From Cytophagales bacterium (GTDB lineage Bacteria; Bacteroidota; Bacteroidia; Cytophagales; Cyclobacteriaceae): DNA of 64,000 bases. The DNA lies in contig JAFLBR010000001.1 in NCBI GenBank assembly GCA_017303795.1, forward strand, positions 467,185-531,184, written 5' to 3'. Made by a program: the position numbers and the translations under genes. Positions 25,207-34,220 of this stretch are shown here, piece by piece. A model generated the notes under the pieces. The model was given only the letters and a program-made list of their open reading frames with translations. It was not told where the DNA came from and ran no database searches. Positions within the stretch are counted from its first letter, which is position 1, and each line of letters starts with the position of its first letter.

Positions 25207-26151
25207 ATGAAGGTTTTTATTGCTGGTCATAATGGAATGGTGGGCTCAGCTATTTGGAGGAAACTGGCAAGCACAGGTAATTTTAATTTGATTGGTAAAA
25301 CCCGATCAGAGTTGAATCTATTAGATCAAGCTGCTGTATCTGATTTTGTGATGAGAGAACACCCTGATGTGATTGTAGATGCTGCAGCAAGGGTTGGCGG
25401 TATTTTGGCAAATGCAACATACCCATATCAGTTTCTGATGGAAAATCTTATTATTCAAAACAATCTAATATCAGGTGCCTTTGAGACTGGAGTTAAAAAA
25501 TTTGTCTTTCTGGGGAGCTCCTGTATTTATCCTAAACTCGCACCGCAGCCTCTTAAAGAAGAATATATGCTTACCGGGCCATTGGAATCAACCAACGAGT
25601 GGTATGCCATTGCTAAAATTGCGGGCGTTAAATCAATTGAAGCCTTAAGAAAGCAATACCAATCCGACTATGTAAGTTTAATGCCCACCAATCTTTATGG
25701 CCCATTTGATAATTTTGATTTAGCAACATCTCATGTTTTGCCCGCATTAATCAGAAAATTTCATGAAGCTAAAATGAACAACAATGCGACTGTAACACTT
25801 TGGGGCTCGGGTACACCACTACGCGAATTTCTTCACGTTGACGATTTAGCTTCAGCGGTTTTGCTTGCTATTAATTCTAAATTGAGCGACCATCTATATA
25901 ACGTGGGTGTTGGAGTGGATCATTCCATTTCTTCTATCGCAAAGCTTATTCAAAAGGTAATAGGCCACGAAGGTGAAATTATATGGGATACTGAAAAGCC
26001 AGATGGAACACCGCGAAAATTGTTGGATGTAAGTAAGTTAAACCAAGCCGGCTGGCAGCCAAAGATTACTCTAGAAGCTGGACTAAAATCAACGTATCAA
26101 TGGTTCCTTGAAAATATTAGTCACTTGAAAGAAGTAAAGATCAATTTATAA
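25207..26151 (+). CDS. fcl: GDP-L-fucose synthase
   Basis: Short-chain (extended SDR) epimerase-reductase that turns GDP-4-keto-6-deoxymannose into GDP-L-fucose with NADPH. The nucleotide loop GHNGMVGSAI is at residues 7-16. The catalytic Tyr133 and Lys137 lie in YAIAKIAG, with FLGSSCIYP before them as in characterised Fcl. The length of 314 residues is normal. The usual order gmd-fcl is reversed: gmd follows 18 bases later. Together they supply fucose to the polysaccharide. The mannose-1-phosphate steps (manB/manC) are not in the window. Confidence 0.95.
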   Translation: MKVFIAGHNGMVGSAIWRKLASTGNFNLIGKTRSELNLLDQAAVSDFVMREHPDVIVDAAARVGGILANATYPYQFLMENLIIQNNLISGAFETGVKKFVFLGSSCIYPKLAPQPLKEEYMLTGPLESTNEWYAIAKIAGVKSIEALRKQYQSDYVSLMPTNLYGPFDNFDLATSHVLPALIRKFHEAKMNNNATVTLWGSGTPLREFLHVDDLASAVLLAINSKLSDHLYNVGVGVDHSISSIAKLIQKVIGHEGEIIWDTEKPDGTPRKLLDVSKLNQAGWQPKITLEAGLKSTYQWFLENISHLKEVKINL

Positions 26152-26169
26152 ATAGTTTCTAAAGTAAAC

Positions 26170-27288
26170 ATGAAAGTTGCATTAATTACTGGAGTAACAG
26201 GTCAGGATGGTGCCTACTTGGCTGAACTTTTATTAAGTAAAGGCTACATGGTGCATGGTATCAAAAGGAGATCTTCCCTGTTTAATACTGAAAGATTAGA
26301 TCATCTGTATCAAGATCCACACGAATTGGCTCCTAAATTTAAACTTCATTATGGAGATTTAACTGATTCAATGAATGTTACTCGTATCATTCAAGAAACT
26401 CAACCAGACGAAATCTATAATCTTGGTGCCATGAGTCATGTGCGTGTAAGTTTTGAAATGCCTGAGTATGTTGCCAACACAGATGGAATTGGGACATTAA
26501 GAATTTTAGAGTCAGTAAGATTACTTGGCCTTAGTAAGCGTACGCGTATCTATCAGGCTTCAACCTCTGAGTTATACGGTAAAGTAATGGAAACACCTCA
26601 AAAGGAAACTACTCCATTTTATCCAAGATCGCCCTATGGTGTGGCAAAATTGTATGCCTATTGGATTACCATAAATTATCGCGAGGCATATAATTTATAT
26701 GCCTGCAATGGTATTTTATTTAATCATGAATCTCCATTACGAGGAGAAACATTTGTTTCTAGAAAAATTACAAGGGGAGTTGCTCGCATTGTTCTTGGCT
26801 TTCAGAAAAAAATATACCTGGGAAATTTAGATTCTAAACGAGATTGGGGCCACGCAAAGGATTATGTAGAGGCTATGTATTTGGTTTTGCAACAAGATCA
26901 ACCCGAGGACTACGTAATAGCAACAGGGGTTACAACTTCAGTACGTGATTTTCTTATAGCAGCTTTTGAACATCTTGGTATTGAAATCTCTTTTAAGGGT
27001 ACGGGACTTGACGAGGTAGGATTTGTTTCGAAAATAAATGAAGTCATAGACGGGTGTGTTTTAAAACAAGGGGATGAGGTAGTTAATATTGATAGCCGCT
27101 ATTTCAGGCCAACTGAAGTTGATTTGTTGCTTGGGGATGCTGCAAAGGCTAGAATAAAATTAAAGTGGCGGCCGAAGTATAATTTAACCGATCTTATTAA
27201 TGAAATGGTAGATGCTGATTTGACAATAGTTAGGAAAGAGAAACATCAGCAACTTGGTGGTTTTAAAGTATTTAGAAGTCACGAATAA
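26170..27288 (+). CDS. gmd: GDP-mannose 4,6-dehydratase
   Basis: Extended SDR enzyme making GDP-4-keto-6-deoxymannose, the substrate of Fcl. It shows [15 protein letters not shown] (NADP loop, residues 8-22), [16 protein letters not shown], and the catalytic Tyr156/Lys160 pair in [12 protein letters not shown]. The Gmd-specific [17 protein letters not shown] is also present, as is [14 protein letters not shown] near the end. The 372 residues are complete. It directly follows fcl and precedes the export genes. Confidence 0.96.
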   Translation: MKVALITGVTGQDGAYLAELLLSKGYMVHGIKRRSSLFNTERLDHLYQDPHELAPKFKLHYGDLTDSMNVTRIIQETQPDEIYNLGAMSHVRVSFEMPEYVANTDGIGTLRILESVRLLGLSKRTRIYQASTSELYGKVMETPQKETTPFYPRSPYGVAKLYAYWITINYREAYNLYACNGILFNHESPLRGETFVSRKITRGVARIVLGFQKKIYLGNLDSKRDWGHAKDYVEAMYLVLQQDQPEDYVIATGVTTSVRDFLIAAFEHLGIEISFKGTGLDEVGFVSKINEVIDGCVLKQGDEVVNIDSRYFRPTEVDLLLGDAAKARIKLKWRPKYNLTDLINEMVDADLTIVRKEKHQQLGGFKVFRSHE

Positions 27289-27325
27289 AAATCAGATGCT
27301 TTTCTCTATTTTTGAAAAGAAAAAA

Positions 27326-28111
27326 ATGATAAAGTTTTACTTACGGATTAGTTGCCTCGTAATAATTTTATTCGGGCTATTCTCTTGTGTGCCTAACAGA
27401 AGGATTCAGTTTTTACAAAAGGCAGAGGCTACCAATTTGAAACTTGATACAGTAATTAGAACATATGACATTGCTTTATCTGAGTATAGGCTGCAATCCG
27501 ATGATCAAATTTCTGTTCAGTTTGAGAGTCTAACCCCTAAAGAATTTGATTTTCTGAATGGTGAATCAACTGCAAGTATTTCTGCGTCTGGCACTTCTTT
27601 GCAAGCGGGTGGTAAGTTTATTGATCAAAATGGAGAAATTCCATTTCCATTTATTGGTAAGGTTAAACTTGGCGGAAAAACAATTTTTGAAGCGCAGGAA
27701 TACTTACAACAGATTTCTGATAAATATCTAGACTCTCCTATTGTAAAAGTGAGTTTACTAAATTTCAGAGTAACATTTTTAGGCGAAGTTTTAAAAGAAG
27801 GTACTGTAACGCTAAATAATAGCAAGGTTTCTTTGTTGGAGGCTATTGGATGGGTGGGTGGCTTAACTGATTTCGGAGATCGGCAGAAAGTTAAGATTAT
27901 AAGGACCTGGGGTAATAAAACGCAGGTACAGTATGTCAATCTTTTAGATGAGGATTTTATTAATTCCCCATATTACTTTGTTCACCCCCACGATGTAATT
28001 ATTGTAGCTCCAGCCAAAATAAGACCAATCATGAAGTACTCGTCACAAAACCTTGTGCTGCTGGCAACTGTAGCCAACCTTTTAATTCTAGTGGTTAACT
28101 TAAGCAGATAG
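27326..28111 (+). CDS. Wza-like polysaccharide export outer-membrane lipoprotein
   Basis: Outer-membrane polysaccharide export (OPX) protein. The ATG at 27326 gives a lipoprotein signal (ISCLVIILFGLFSC), with lipidation at that last Cys. An in-frame frame extends upstream into gmd but without plausible function. The Poly_export domain (YRLQSDDQISVQF and the GEIPFPFIGKVKLGGKT segment) is followed by one SLBB-like domain (VTFLGEVLKEGTVTLNNSKVSLLEAI). A C-terminal hydrophobic helix of about 20 residues (VLLATVANLLILVVN) would span the outer membrane, as the Wza helix does. It precedes the tyrosine autokinase by 2 bases, the usual pairing for capsule export. Confidence 0.92.
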   Translation: MIKFYLRISCLVIILFGLFSCVPNRRIQFLQKAEATNLKLDTVIRTYDIALSEYRLQSDDQISVQFESLTPKEFDFLNGESTASISASGTSLQAGGKFIDQNGEIPFPFIGKVKLGGKTIFEAQEYLQQISDKYLDSPIVKVSLLNFRVTFLGEVLKEGTVTLNNSKVSLLEAIGWVGGLTDFGDRQKVKIIRTWGNKTQVQYVNLLDEDFINSPYYFVHPHDVIIVAPAKIRPIMKYSSQNLVLLATVANLLILVVNLSR

Positions 28112-28113
28112 AC

Positions 28114-30495
28114 GTGGATCCTAATCTAAAGGCAAATCAGGATTTTTGGAAAGCAAATGAACCTGCTTCGCAAGGTTTTTCAATAGATTTTAAGAGAGTT
28201 AGTTATAGATCTTTGCGTTATTGGTATGTGGTTATTGGCATTCTGGCCGTATCCTTAACCTTTGCCTGGTACAAAACGAGATATGCAACCAGAATTTACC
28301 CGGTTTCAGCATCAATTATTATTCGCGAGCGTGAAGAAATTAGTGGCGGTGAGTTACTTTACAAAAATGCAATTGTAGATCCTTACCGAAATTATCTAAA
28401 CGAACCTTATATATTAAAATCAATTCCCTTGATAAAGCGGGTGGTTGAAAATCATCACTTTCAAGTCTCTTTTTTAGAAGAAGGCTATGTAACATCCAGT
28501 GAGATTTATGAGCAATTACCGGTTGATTGTGAGGTTCTCTCCGCGGTTCAAAATGGTGTATCATTTGGATTTGTGGTACTCGATCAGGAACATTACCAGT
28601 TAGGCAACTCTGCGGAAGATCAGGGCGGAGTATCCAAATTCAGATTTAATGATTCAATTTTTTTTAGAGGGATGAGTCTTAGGATAACCAGAGTAGTAAA
28701 TCGGAACATTGAAAAGTGGTTTGGTAGAAAGTATCAGTTAAATATAGGGTTGCCTGAACGGATTTCTGAATCGTATTCCGGGCGACTGCAGGTTAGCTGG
28801 GCAGAACAGGGTGCAGGAGTTATGAACCTGTCGATGTCGGGGCCAAATCCAAAAAAAGATATAGATTTTTTAATAGCCTTAGTAGATGAATATCAACGCT
28901 ACGACTTAGAAAAAAAGAATCTTGCTGCCGAACGAACTATTACCTTCATCAATCGTCAGTTAGATGAAATAAGTGATTCCTTGCAACTGGTTTCAGGTAT
29001 TATGCAAAAATATAATCGTGAATTATCCGTGCAGGAAAATCAGGGTCAGGCTCAACTTCTCTTCGAAAAACTTTCTGATCTGGAAAAGCAAAAATTAGAA
29101 TTCGACTTAAAATCAAAATACTACGCTTACATTGAAGATTATTTATCATCAACGGACTCTCTCAATCAGGTACTTCTACCTGCTGCGATGGGAATTACTG
29201 ACCCCATTCTTAACGGCCTGGTTACCCGCATGATTGAACTTCAGGCTACCGTTAGACTGAATCGCACGAAAAGCAATATAGAAAACCCTCTTTATCAAAA
29301 TTCGGTAAAGCAGGTATTGCGAACTCAGCAAGATATTTTGGAAGGCATCCGGTCGCAACGGGCGACCGATGGTATAAGAACAGCATCTTTAAAAAATCAA
29401 ATTCAGTTGCTGGAAAAGCAACTAAGATTATTGCCTGTTACGGAACAGGAAAAATTAGAGATAAGGAGGAATTATACGTTGTTAGAAAATCTTTATGTGT
29501 TCTTACTCCAGAAAAGGTCTGAAGCAGCAATATCCAAAGCTGCCAATACATCTGATATTGTTCCAATAAATTCCCCGGTAGCTGGTGGTGCCACCTCCCC
29601 CAGGCCATTTCAAAATTATGTTATTGCTCTTGTTGTGGGTATTGTGCTACCGATAATACTTTTTGTACTATTAGAGATACTAAATAACAGGGTTCAGTCT
29701 CGCGAGGATATTCATAAGTACACCAGTATTCCTTTTATGGGTGGCATTGGTCATAATGATACCGATTTAAGTCTTGTGGTGAAGGGTAAGCCTAAGTCAG
29801 GAATCTCCGAATCCTTTCGTGCTTTAAGATCTAACCTCAATTTCTTTGTTCAAAATCAAACTGGCAAAGTTTTTATGATAACCAGTTCTATTAGTGGGGA
29901 GGGTAAAACCTTTACTACAATTAATCTGGCGTCTGTTTTTGCCTTATCGGGTAGAAAAACTTTAATAGTTGGGGCAGACATGCGCAGGCCAAAAATCTTT
30001 TCCGATTTCGGCCTTAGCAACGATAAAGGACTAAGTACTTACTTATCAGGCATGCATAGGTTAGAAGAAGTAATTCAACAAACTGAAATCCCAAACTTGT
30101 TTCTTGTTTCGGGTGGGCCAGTACCTCCCAATCCATCTGAATTACTTATGACAGAGAGACTTAATCAATTTAAAGGCGAGGCGCTAAGTCAGTTTGATTA
30201 TGTGATTTTTGACACACCTCCGCTGGCGCTAGTGACGGATGCTTTCGTTATTTCTAATCAAGTAGATCATACAGTATTTGTAGTCCGTCAGAATTATACT
30301 TCCCGCGATTTTTTGAAATCCATCCAAGATTACTACGCGGAAGGTAAACTCAAAAACATGAGTGTTCTGTTAAATGATATCGTTAAGTCGGGCTTGGGCT
30401 ATGGCTACGGCTACGGCTATCAATATGGCTATTCTTATCAATATGGTTATGGTATTCGCAAGCGAAAAAGCGGAAGTGGTTACTACGAAGAGTAG
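28114..30495 (+). CDS. Wzc-like polysaccharide co-polymerase / tyrosine autokinase
   Basis: Inner-membrane protein that sets chain length and drives export, with a fused BY-kinase. An N-terminal transmembrane helix (about residues 30-53), a large periplasmic Wzz part with a long helical region (about 265-420) and a second helix (about 500-522) precede the cytoplasmic kinase. Walker A is SSISGEGKT (591-599), Walker A' is VGADMRRP (near 620) and Walker B is VIFDTPP (near 697). The last 30 residues form a Tyr cluster (about 11 Tyr, mostly Gly-Tyr pairs) as the autophosphorylation tail. The start is GTG at 28114. The next gene begins at the base after its stop. Confidence 0.93.
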   Translation: MDPNLKANQDFWKANEPASQGFSIDFKRVSYRSLRYWYVVIGILAVSLTFAWYKTRYATRIYPVSASIIIREREEISGGELLYKNAIVDPYRNYLNEPYILKSIPLIKRVVENHHFQVSFLEEGYVTSSEIYEQLPVDCEVLSAVQNGVSFGFVVLDQEHYQLGNSAEDQGGVSKFRFNDSIFFRGMSLRITRVVNRNIEKWFGRKYQLNIGLPERISESYSGRLQVSWAEQGAGVMNLSMSGPNPKKDIDFLIALVDEYQRYDLEKKNLAAERTITFINRQLDEISDSLQLVSGIMQKYNRELSVQENQGQAQLLFEKLSDLEKQKLEFDLKSKYYAYIEDYLSSTDSLNQVLLPAAMGITDPILNGLVTRMIELQATVRLNRTKSNIENPLYQNSVKQVLRTQQDILEGIRSQRATDGIRTASLKNQIQLLEKQLRLLPVTEQEKLEIRRNYTLLENLYVFLLQKRSEAAISKAANTSDIVPINSPVAGGATSPRPFQNYVIALVVGIVLPIILFVLLEILNNRVQSREDIHKYTSIPFMGGIGHNDTDLSLVVKGKPKSGISESFRALRSNLNFFVQNQTGKVFMITSSISGEGKTFTTINLASVFALSGRKTLIVGADMRRPKIFSDFGLSNDKGLSTYLSGMHRLEEVIQQTEIPNLFLVSGGPVPPNPSELLMTERLNQFKGEALSQFDYVIFDTPPLALVTDAFVISNQVDHTVFVVRQNYTSRDFLKSIQDYYAEGKLKNMSVLLNDIVKSGLGYGYGYGYQYGYSYQYGYGIRKRKSGSGYYEE

Positions 30496-31320
30496 ATGAG
30501 TGTAATGGAAACCATTATTAAAAAGAAAACTGGCTGGATTGGTATTAATTGGGCTGAGTTATTTCGATATAAAGATTTGTTATGGTTTCTTACTGTTCGA
30601 AGTATTAAAGCCAAGTATGCTCAGTCCGTATTAGGCGTAAGTTGGGCGGTCATTCAGCCACTATTTTCAACCTTGGTTTATACTATTGTATTTGGAAATC
30701 TTGCCCGTATTGATTCGAATGGTGTACCTTATTTTCTATTCAGTCTGGTGGCCCTAGTACCTTGGACTTTCTTTTCCAATACACTTAGCGAGTCGGCTAA
30801 CAGTTTAATCAATAATGCCAATCTTGTTACTAAAGTCTACTTCCCTCGCCTGGTTTTACCATTATCTTCGGTGTTTTCGAAAGGCATCGATTTTTTAATT
30901 GGATTTATATTGCTGGTGGTTGTGCTAATTATTTACAAACAGACACCCGACTACACCATCATCTTCCTTCCCTGGTTATTATTAGTATTGTTAATGACTT
31001 CTCTTGGAACAGGTATGCTGTTATCGGCATTGGCAGTGCAATATCGGGATGTAAAGTATGCGCTGGTTTTTATGGTGCAATTACTGATGTATGCCGCCCC
31101 AGTTGTTTACCCAACAACCAATGTGCCAGAAGCTTATCGCAGTGGTTATGCCCTTAACCCAATGGTTGGTGTTATTGAGGGGTTTCGTTCTATTTTTTTA
31201 AAAACATTACCATTTCCGTATTTCTGGGTTGTGCTTGGTAGTTTTGTTTCATTGGTACTTTTCTTGGGTGGTCTGTTTTTCTTTCGCAAAATGGAACGGG
31301 TATTTTCAGATGTAGCGTAG
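30496..31320 (+). CDS. ABC-2 type polysaccharide export permease (Wzm-like)
   Basis: Permease of the polysaccharide ABC transporter that carries undecaprenyl-linked glycans across the inner membrane. The 274 residues contain six hydrophobic segments. Typical features are the N-terminal amphipathic RYKDLLWFLTVRSIKAKYAQS, followed by LGVSWAVIQPLFSTLVY, and the motif ALNPMVGVIEGFRSIFL near the end. It starts directly after the Wzc stop and is followed 18 bases later by its ATPase. Its presence together with a Wzc-type kinase is a mixture of two classical assembly systems. Confidence 0.93.
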   Translation: MSVMETIIKKKTGWIGINWAELFRYKDLLWFLTVRSIKAKYAQSVLGVSWAVIQPLFSTLVYTIVFGNLARIDSNGVPYFLFSLVALVPWTFFSNTLSESANSLINNANLVTKVYFPRLVLPLSSVFSKGIDFLIGFILLVVVLIIYKQTPDYTIIFLPWLLLVLLMTSLGTGMLLSALAVQYRDVKYALVFMVQLLMYAAPVVYPTTNVPEAYRSGYALNPMVGVIEGFRSIFLKTLPFPYFWVVLGSFVSLVLFLGGLFFFRKMERVFSDVA

Positions 31321-31338
31321 TAAATTCAATACTAAATT

Positions 31339-32622
31339 TTGAGCAGGGTTATCGAAGTAAAAGGCATAAGCAAAAAGTATCGCTTAGGCACGCAGGAAAT
31401 GGAACATGAAACATTTGTTGCATCCATTTGGCACGGCATAAAAGCTCCAATTAGAAACTTCCAACGTATTCGCAACCTTTCAGCACTTGACCGAGAGCGT
31501 GATTCTGTTTTTTGGGCATTAAATGATGTTTCATTTAATTTGGAACATGGGCAGGTGCTTGGCATAATTGGCCATAATGGGGCAGGCAAGAGCACATTAT
31601 TGAAAATCTTAAGTCAGATAACGGAGCCAAGTGCAGGCGAAATTATTATCCGTGGTCGCGTAGCATCATTATTAGAAGTGGGTACTGGGTTCCATCCTGA
31701 ATTATCAGGTCGCGATAATGTATATATGAATGGCACGATTCTCGGAATGACAAAAAAGGAAATTAGTAGAAAGTTTGATGAGATTGTTGATTTCAGTGGA
31801 GTTGAAAAACATATCGATACCCCGGTTAAGTTTTATTCTAGCGGAATGAAAGTTAGGTTAGGGTTTGCAGTGGCAGCCCATTTAGAACCTGAGATTTTAA
31901 TTATAGATGAGGTATTGGCCGTAGGGGATATCGGTTTTCAGCGAAAGTGTCTAGGAAAGATGGGTGAAGTGGCTGGCAACGGTCGAACTATTTTATTTGT
32001 AAGCCATAACATGGCAGCGGTGCAAGCACTTTGTACGCATGGCTTAATGTTACACAATGGGCAAGTAGCGTATCAAGGTTTGGTATCGGAAGCTACCCAG
32101 CATTATCTGGCTGAATTTCAAAGTGAGTCTGGCGACTTTTTTTCAGGTAACATTCAAAGAAGTGGGTCTGGTAAAGTGTTAATCAACTCCTTTCAGGTGC
32201 ATAACTTATTGGGCGAGCCAATGACTAGTGTGCATACCGGAGCCGACATTGTACTTTCATTTAAGCTTCATACAGAAGAGAGGCAGGTTTTAGAAGGTAT
32301 AGACATCGGCTTTTCAATTCATAGCACCGAGGATGATAGTCTGTTAACTATTCTTTATAGTTCATATATGGGAAAAGTTTTTACGATAACATCAAAAGAT
32401 GCTACACTTCAATGTGTATTAAAAAGTTTACCCTTGCCAGAAGGAAGATATTTAATAAAGGCACAAATTATGCAACGAGGCGAGGTGTTAGATTTTCCTA
32501 CAAGGGGTGTAGGCTATCTGGAGGTTATAGATGGTGATTTTTACGGAACTGGAATAAAAAGTACACGCCTCACCCGAAACAAGCCTGATTTTTTAATTAC
32601 CGGAAATTGGAAACAACTATGA
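31339..32622 (+). CDS. ABC transporter ATPase with C-terminal sugar-binding domain (Wzt-like)
   Basis: ATP-binding partner of the permease. Walker A is GHNGAGKST (residues 78-86), the signature is YSSGMKVRLGF (from 166) and Walker B is LIIDEVLAVGD (about 188-198). After the nucleotide-binding domain a further roughly 160 residues form a beta-rich Wzt_C domain (GKVLINSFQVHNLLG onward). In characterised O-antigen transporters this domain recognises the modified non-reducing end of the chain. The start is TTG at 31339, giving SRVIEVKGISKKYRLG, the expected beginning. The TGA overlaps the next ATG by 4 bases, and that next gene is a methyltransferase, a plausible chain-end modifier. Confidence 0.92.
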   Translation: MSRVIEVKGISKKYRLGTQEMEHETFVASIWHGIKAPIRNFQRIRNLSALDRERDSVFWALNDVSFNLEHGQVLGIIGHNGAGKSTLLKILSQITEPSAGEIIIRGRVASLLEVGTGFHPELSGRDNVYMNGTILGMTKKEISRKFDEIVDFSGVEKHIDTPVKFYSSGMKVRLGFAVAAHLEPEILIIDEVLAVGDIGFQRKCLGKMGEVAGNGRTILFVSHNMAAVQALCTHGLMLHNGQVAYQGLVSEATQHYLAEFQSESGDFFSGNIQRSGSGKVLINSFQVHNLLGEPMTSVHTGADIVLSFKLHTEERQVLEGIDIGFSIHSTEDDSLLTILYSSYMGKVFTITSKDATLQCVLKSLPLPEGRYLIKAQIMQRGEVLDFPTRGVGYLEVIDGDFYGTGIKSTRLTRNKPDFLITGNWKQL

Positions 32623-33251
32623 GTATTAAGAATAAATTAAAAAAGGTTTCACAAAAGTGGTGGGATAAATGGGATCGCGATCTACGGGATTTCAAGAAGG
32701 TATATCCATTAATTGAACCAGTGCCTGGTTTTTTGAAGTCGCCACAACAAGAACAGTGGTTTTTTAAGGCAGCCCGTAAAGCCCCTGAGAATGCAGTAAT
32801 TGTTGAGATTGGATCGTTTCAAGGAAGAAGTACGGTGAGTTTCGGATTGGGTTGCTCAGGTTCAAACAAACACATCTATGCTATAGACTTGTTTGAGGGT
32901 GATAATGACATGTATGGAGCTGGAGATTTTCAGGAAAGATTTAAGAAGCATGTAAAGGATTGCGGTGTGGAGGCATATGTTACTCCAATTAAGCAGCATT
33001 CTTTAAAAGTGGCTACCACATGGGATAAACCAATTGATGTTTTGTTTATTGATGGCTCACATGAATATGAAGATGTTAAAGCAGACTTTGAAGCATTTTA
33101 TCCATTTGTGAAGAAAGATGGAGTAGTAGCTTTTCATGATATTAAAGGAAAGTGGGAGGGCGTAATTAGGTTTTGGAGGGAAGTAAAAGAAGCTGGGTTG
33201 CTAAAAAATACTGGAGCTGTTAGTAGTCTTGGCTACGGAGTAAAAGTTTAA
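32619..33251 (+). CDS. Class I SAM-dependent methyltransferase (Methyltransf_24 type)
   Basis: Methyltransferase with a Rossmann fold. Motif I is IVEIGSFQGRSTV, motif post-I is YAIDLFEGDND, and the acidic strand is VLFIDGSHEYEDVKADF, where the Asp and His could bind a metal as in catechol-type enzymes; AFHDIKG follows. The start at 32619 makes an ATGA overlap with the Wzt gene. Placement right after Wzt, whose C-terminal domain recognises chain ends, suggests a capping or sugar-O-methylating role, but the acceptor is unknown. Confidence 0.85.
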   Translation: MSIKNKLKKVSQKWWDKWDRDLRDFKKVYPLIEPVPGFLKSPQQEQWFFKAARKAPENAVIVEIGSFQGRSTVSFGLGCSGSNKHIYAIDLFEGDNDMYGAGDFQERFKKHVKDCGVEAYVTPIKQHSLKVATTWDKPIDVLFIDGSHEYEDVKADFEAFYPFVKKDGVVAFHDIKGKWEGVIRFWREVKEAGLLKNTGAVSSLGYGVKV

Positions 33252-33260
33252 TCCCACTTT

Positions 33261-34220
33261 ATGCCACTGGTTTCAGTAGTTATGCCGGTATATAATGGAA
33301 TGCCTTATTTACCATTGGCTGTAGAAAGTATTTTAAATCAAACATTTACTGACTTTGAGCTAATTCTTGTAGAGGATTGTTCCACTGACGAATCTCTCAG
33401 TTATTTAATGACAGTAAGTGATACTAGAATTGTTCTGATTCAGCATGAAACCAATAAAGGTGTCACCAAGGCTCTTCAGACGGGAATGTTGAGCGCAAAA
33501 GGTGAGTTTATTGCTCGTTTGGATGCAGATGATATAGCTAAACCTGATCGATTCGAGTATCAAGTGTTATTTTTAAAGCAACATCCTAAGATAGGTTTAC
33601 TAGCATCTTCAGTTGAGTATATTAATGAAATAGGTGATCATGTTAGATTTTCAGAACAGAGAAAGAACGAAATTGAACTTCGTTGGTCACTATTATTTAA
33701 AAACCCGATTATTCATTCATCTGTTATGATTCGAAGTGCATTACTTAAAAAATATGCACTTGGCTTTGAACTCCCGCATTCCGAGGATTATGACTTGTGG
33801 ACACGGTTACTTCAATTTACTCAAGGCTGTATTATTAATAAACACTTGACGAGCTATAGGATTAATCCTGTAAGTTGGACTTACACAAAATCTTTTGAAC
33901 AAAAAGAGTCAGGATTAAAGATCTCGTTACGAGAATTAAGACGTTACTCTTGTGGCACCGAGCAAGAGTTAACTGAGATTTCTGTATGGGTACGAAAGGG
34001 AGGTGATATTTCTAATTCATCATTTAGATTAGTTATTCAACTTTTAAAAAATTTTATCCAAGCAAATAGAGATCACGCCCATTTTAGTTTTGTAGTAAGT
34101 AAAATTTATTGGATAGCAAAGCGTGTTAGGTGGTCCCACTTGTTATCGCTAAGAATTATGAGTTTGCTATTTTCTATTTGTTCAATTTCTATTTTTAAAA
34201 AGCAAACTAATTCAGCTTGA
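33261..34220 (+). CDS. Family 2 glycosyltransferase
   Basis: GT-A fold family 2 glycosyltransferase of 319 residues. The N-terminal VSVVMPVYNGMPYL and ILVEDCSTDES form the nucleotide-sugar site. The metal-binding D-x-D region reads ARLDADDIAKPDRFE (near residue 90). HSEDYDLWTRL (ED motif with the likely catalytic base) is near 175. The C-terminal part is helical and basic. Donor and acceptor are unknown. Its TGA overlaps the TTG start of the next gene by 4 bases. Confidence 0.9.
   Translation: MPLVSVVMPVYNGMPYLPLAVESILNQTFTDFELILVEDCSTDESLSYLMTVSDTRIVLIQHETNKGVTKALQTGMLSAKGEFIARLDADDIAKPDRFEYQVLFLKQHPKIGLLASSVEYINEIGDHVRFSEQRKNEIELRWSLLFKNPIIHSSVMIRSALLKKYALGFELPHSEDYDLWTRLLQFTQGCIINKHLTSYRINPVSWTYTKSFEQKESGLKISLRELRRYSCGTEQELTEISVWVRKGGDISNSSFRLVIQLLKNFIQANRDHAHFSFVVSKIYWIAKRVRWSHLLSLRIMSLLFSICSISIFKKQTNSA

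Noticed and set aside
27307-27314. TATTTTTG before the Wza-like gene as an internal -7 promoter element
   Set aside because: It matches TAnnTTTG, but it lies in a T-rich stretch 11 bases before the ATG, with no -33 element at the right distance; likely chance.
27254-27325. Upstream extension of the Wza-like frame into gmd
   Set aside because: It would put 24 polar residues before the lipoprotein signal peptide; the ATG at 27326 gives a normal lipobox spacing.
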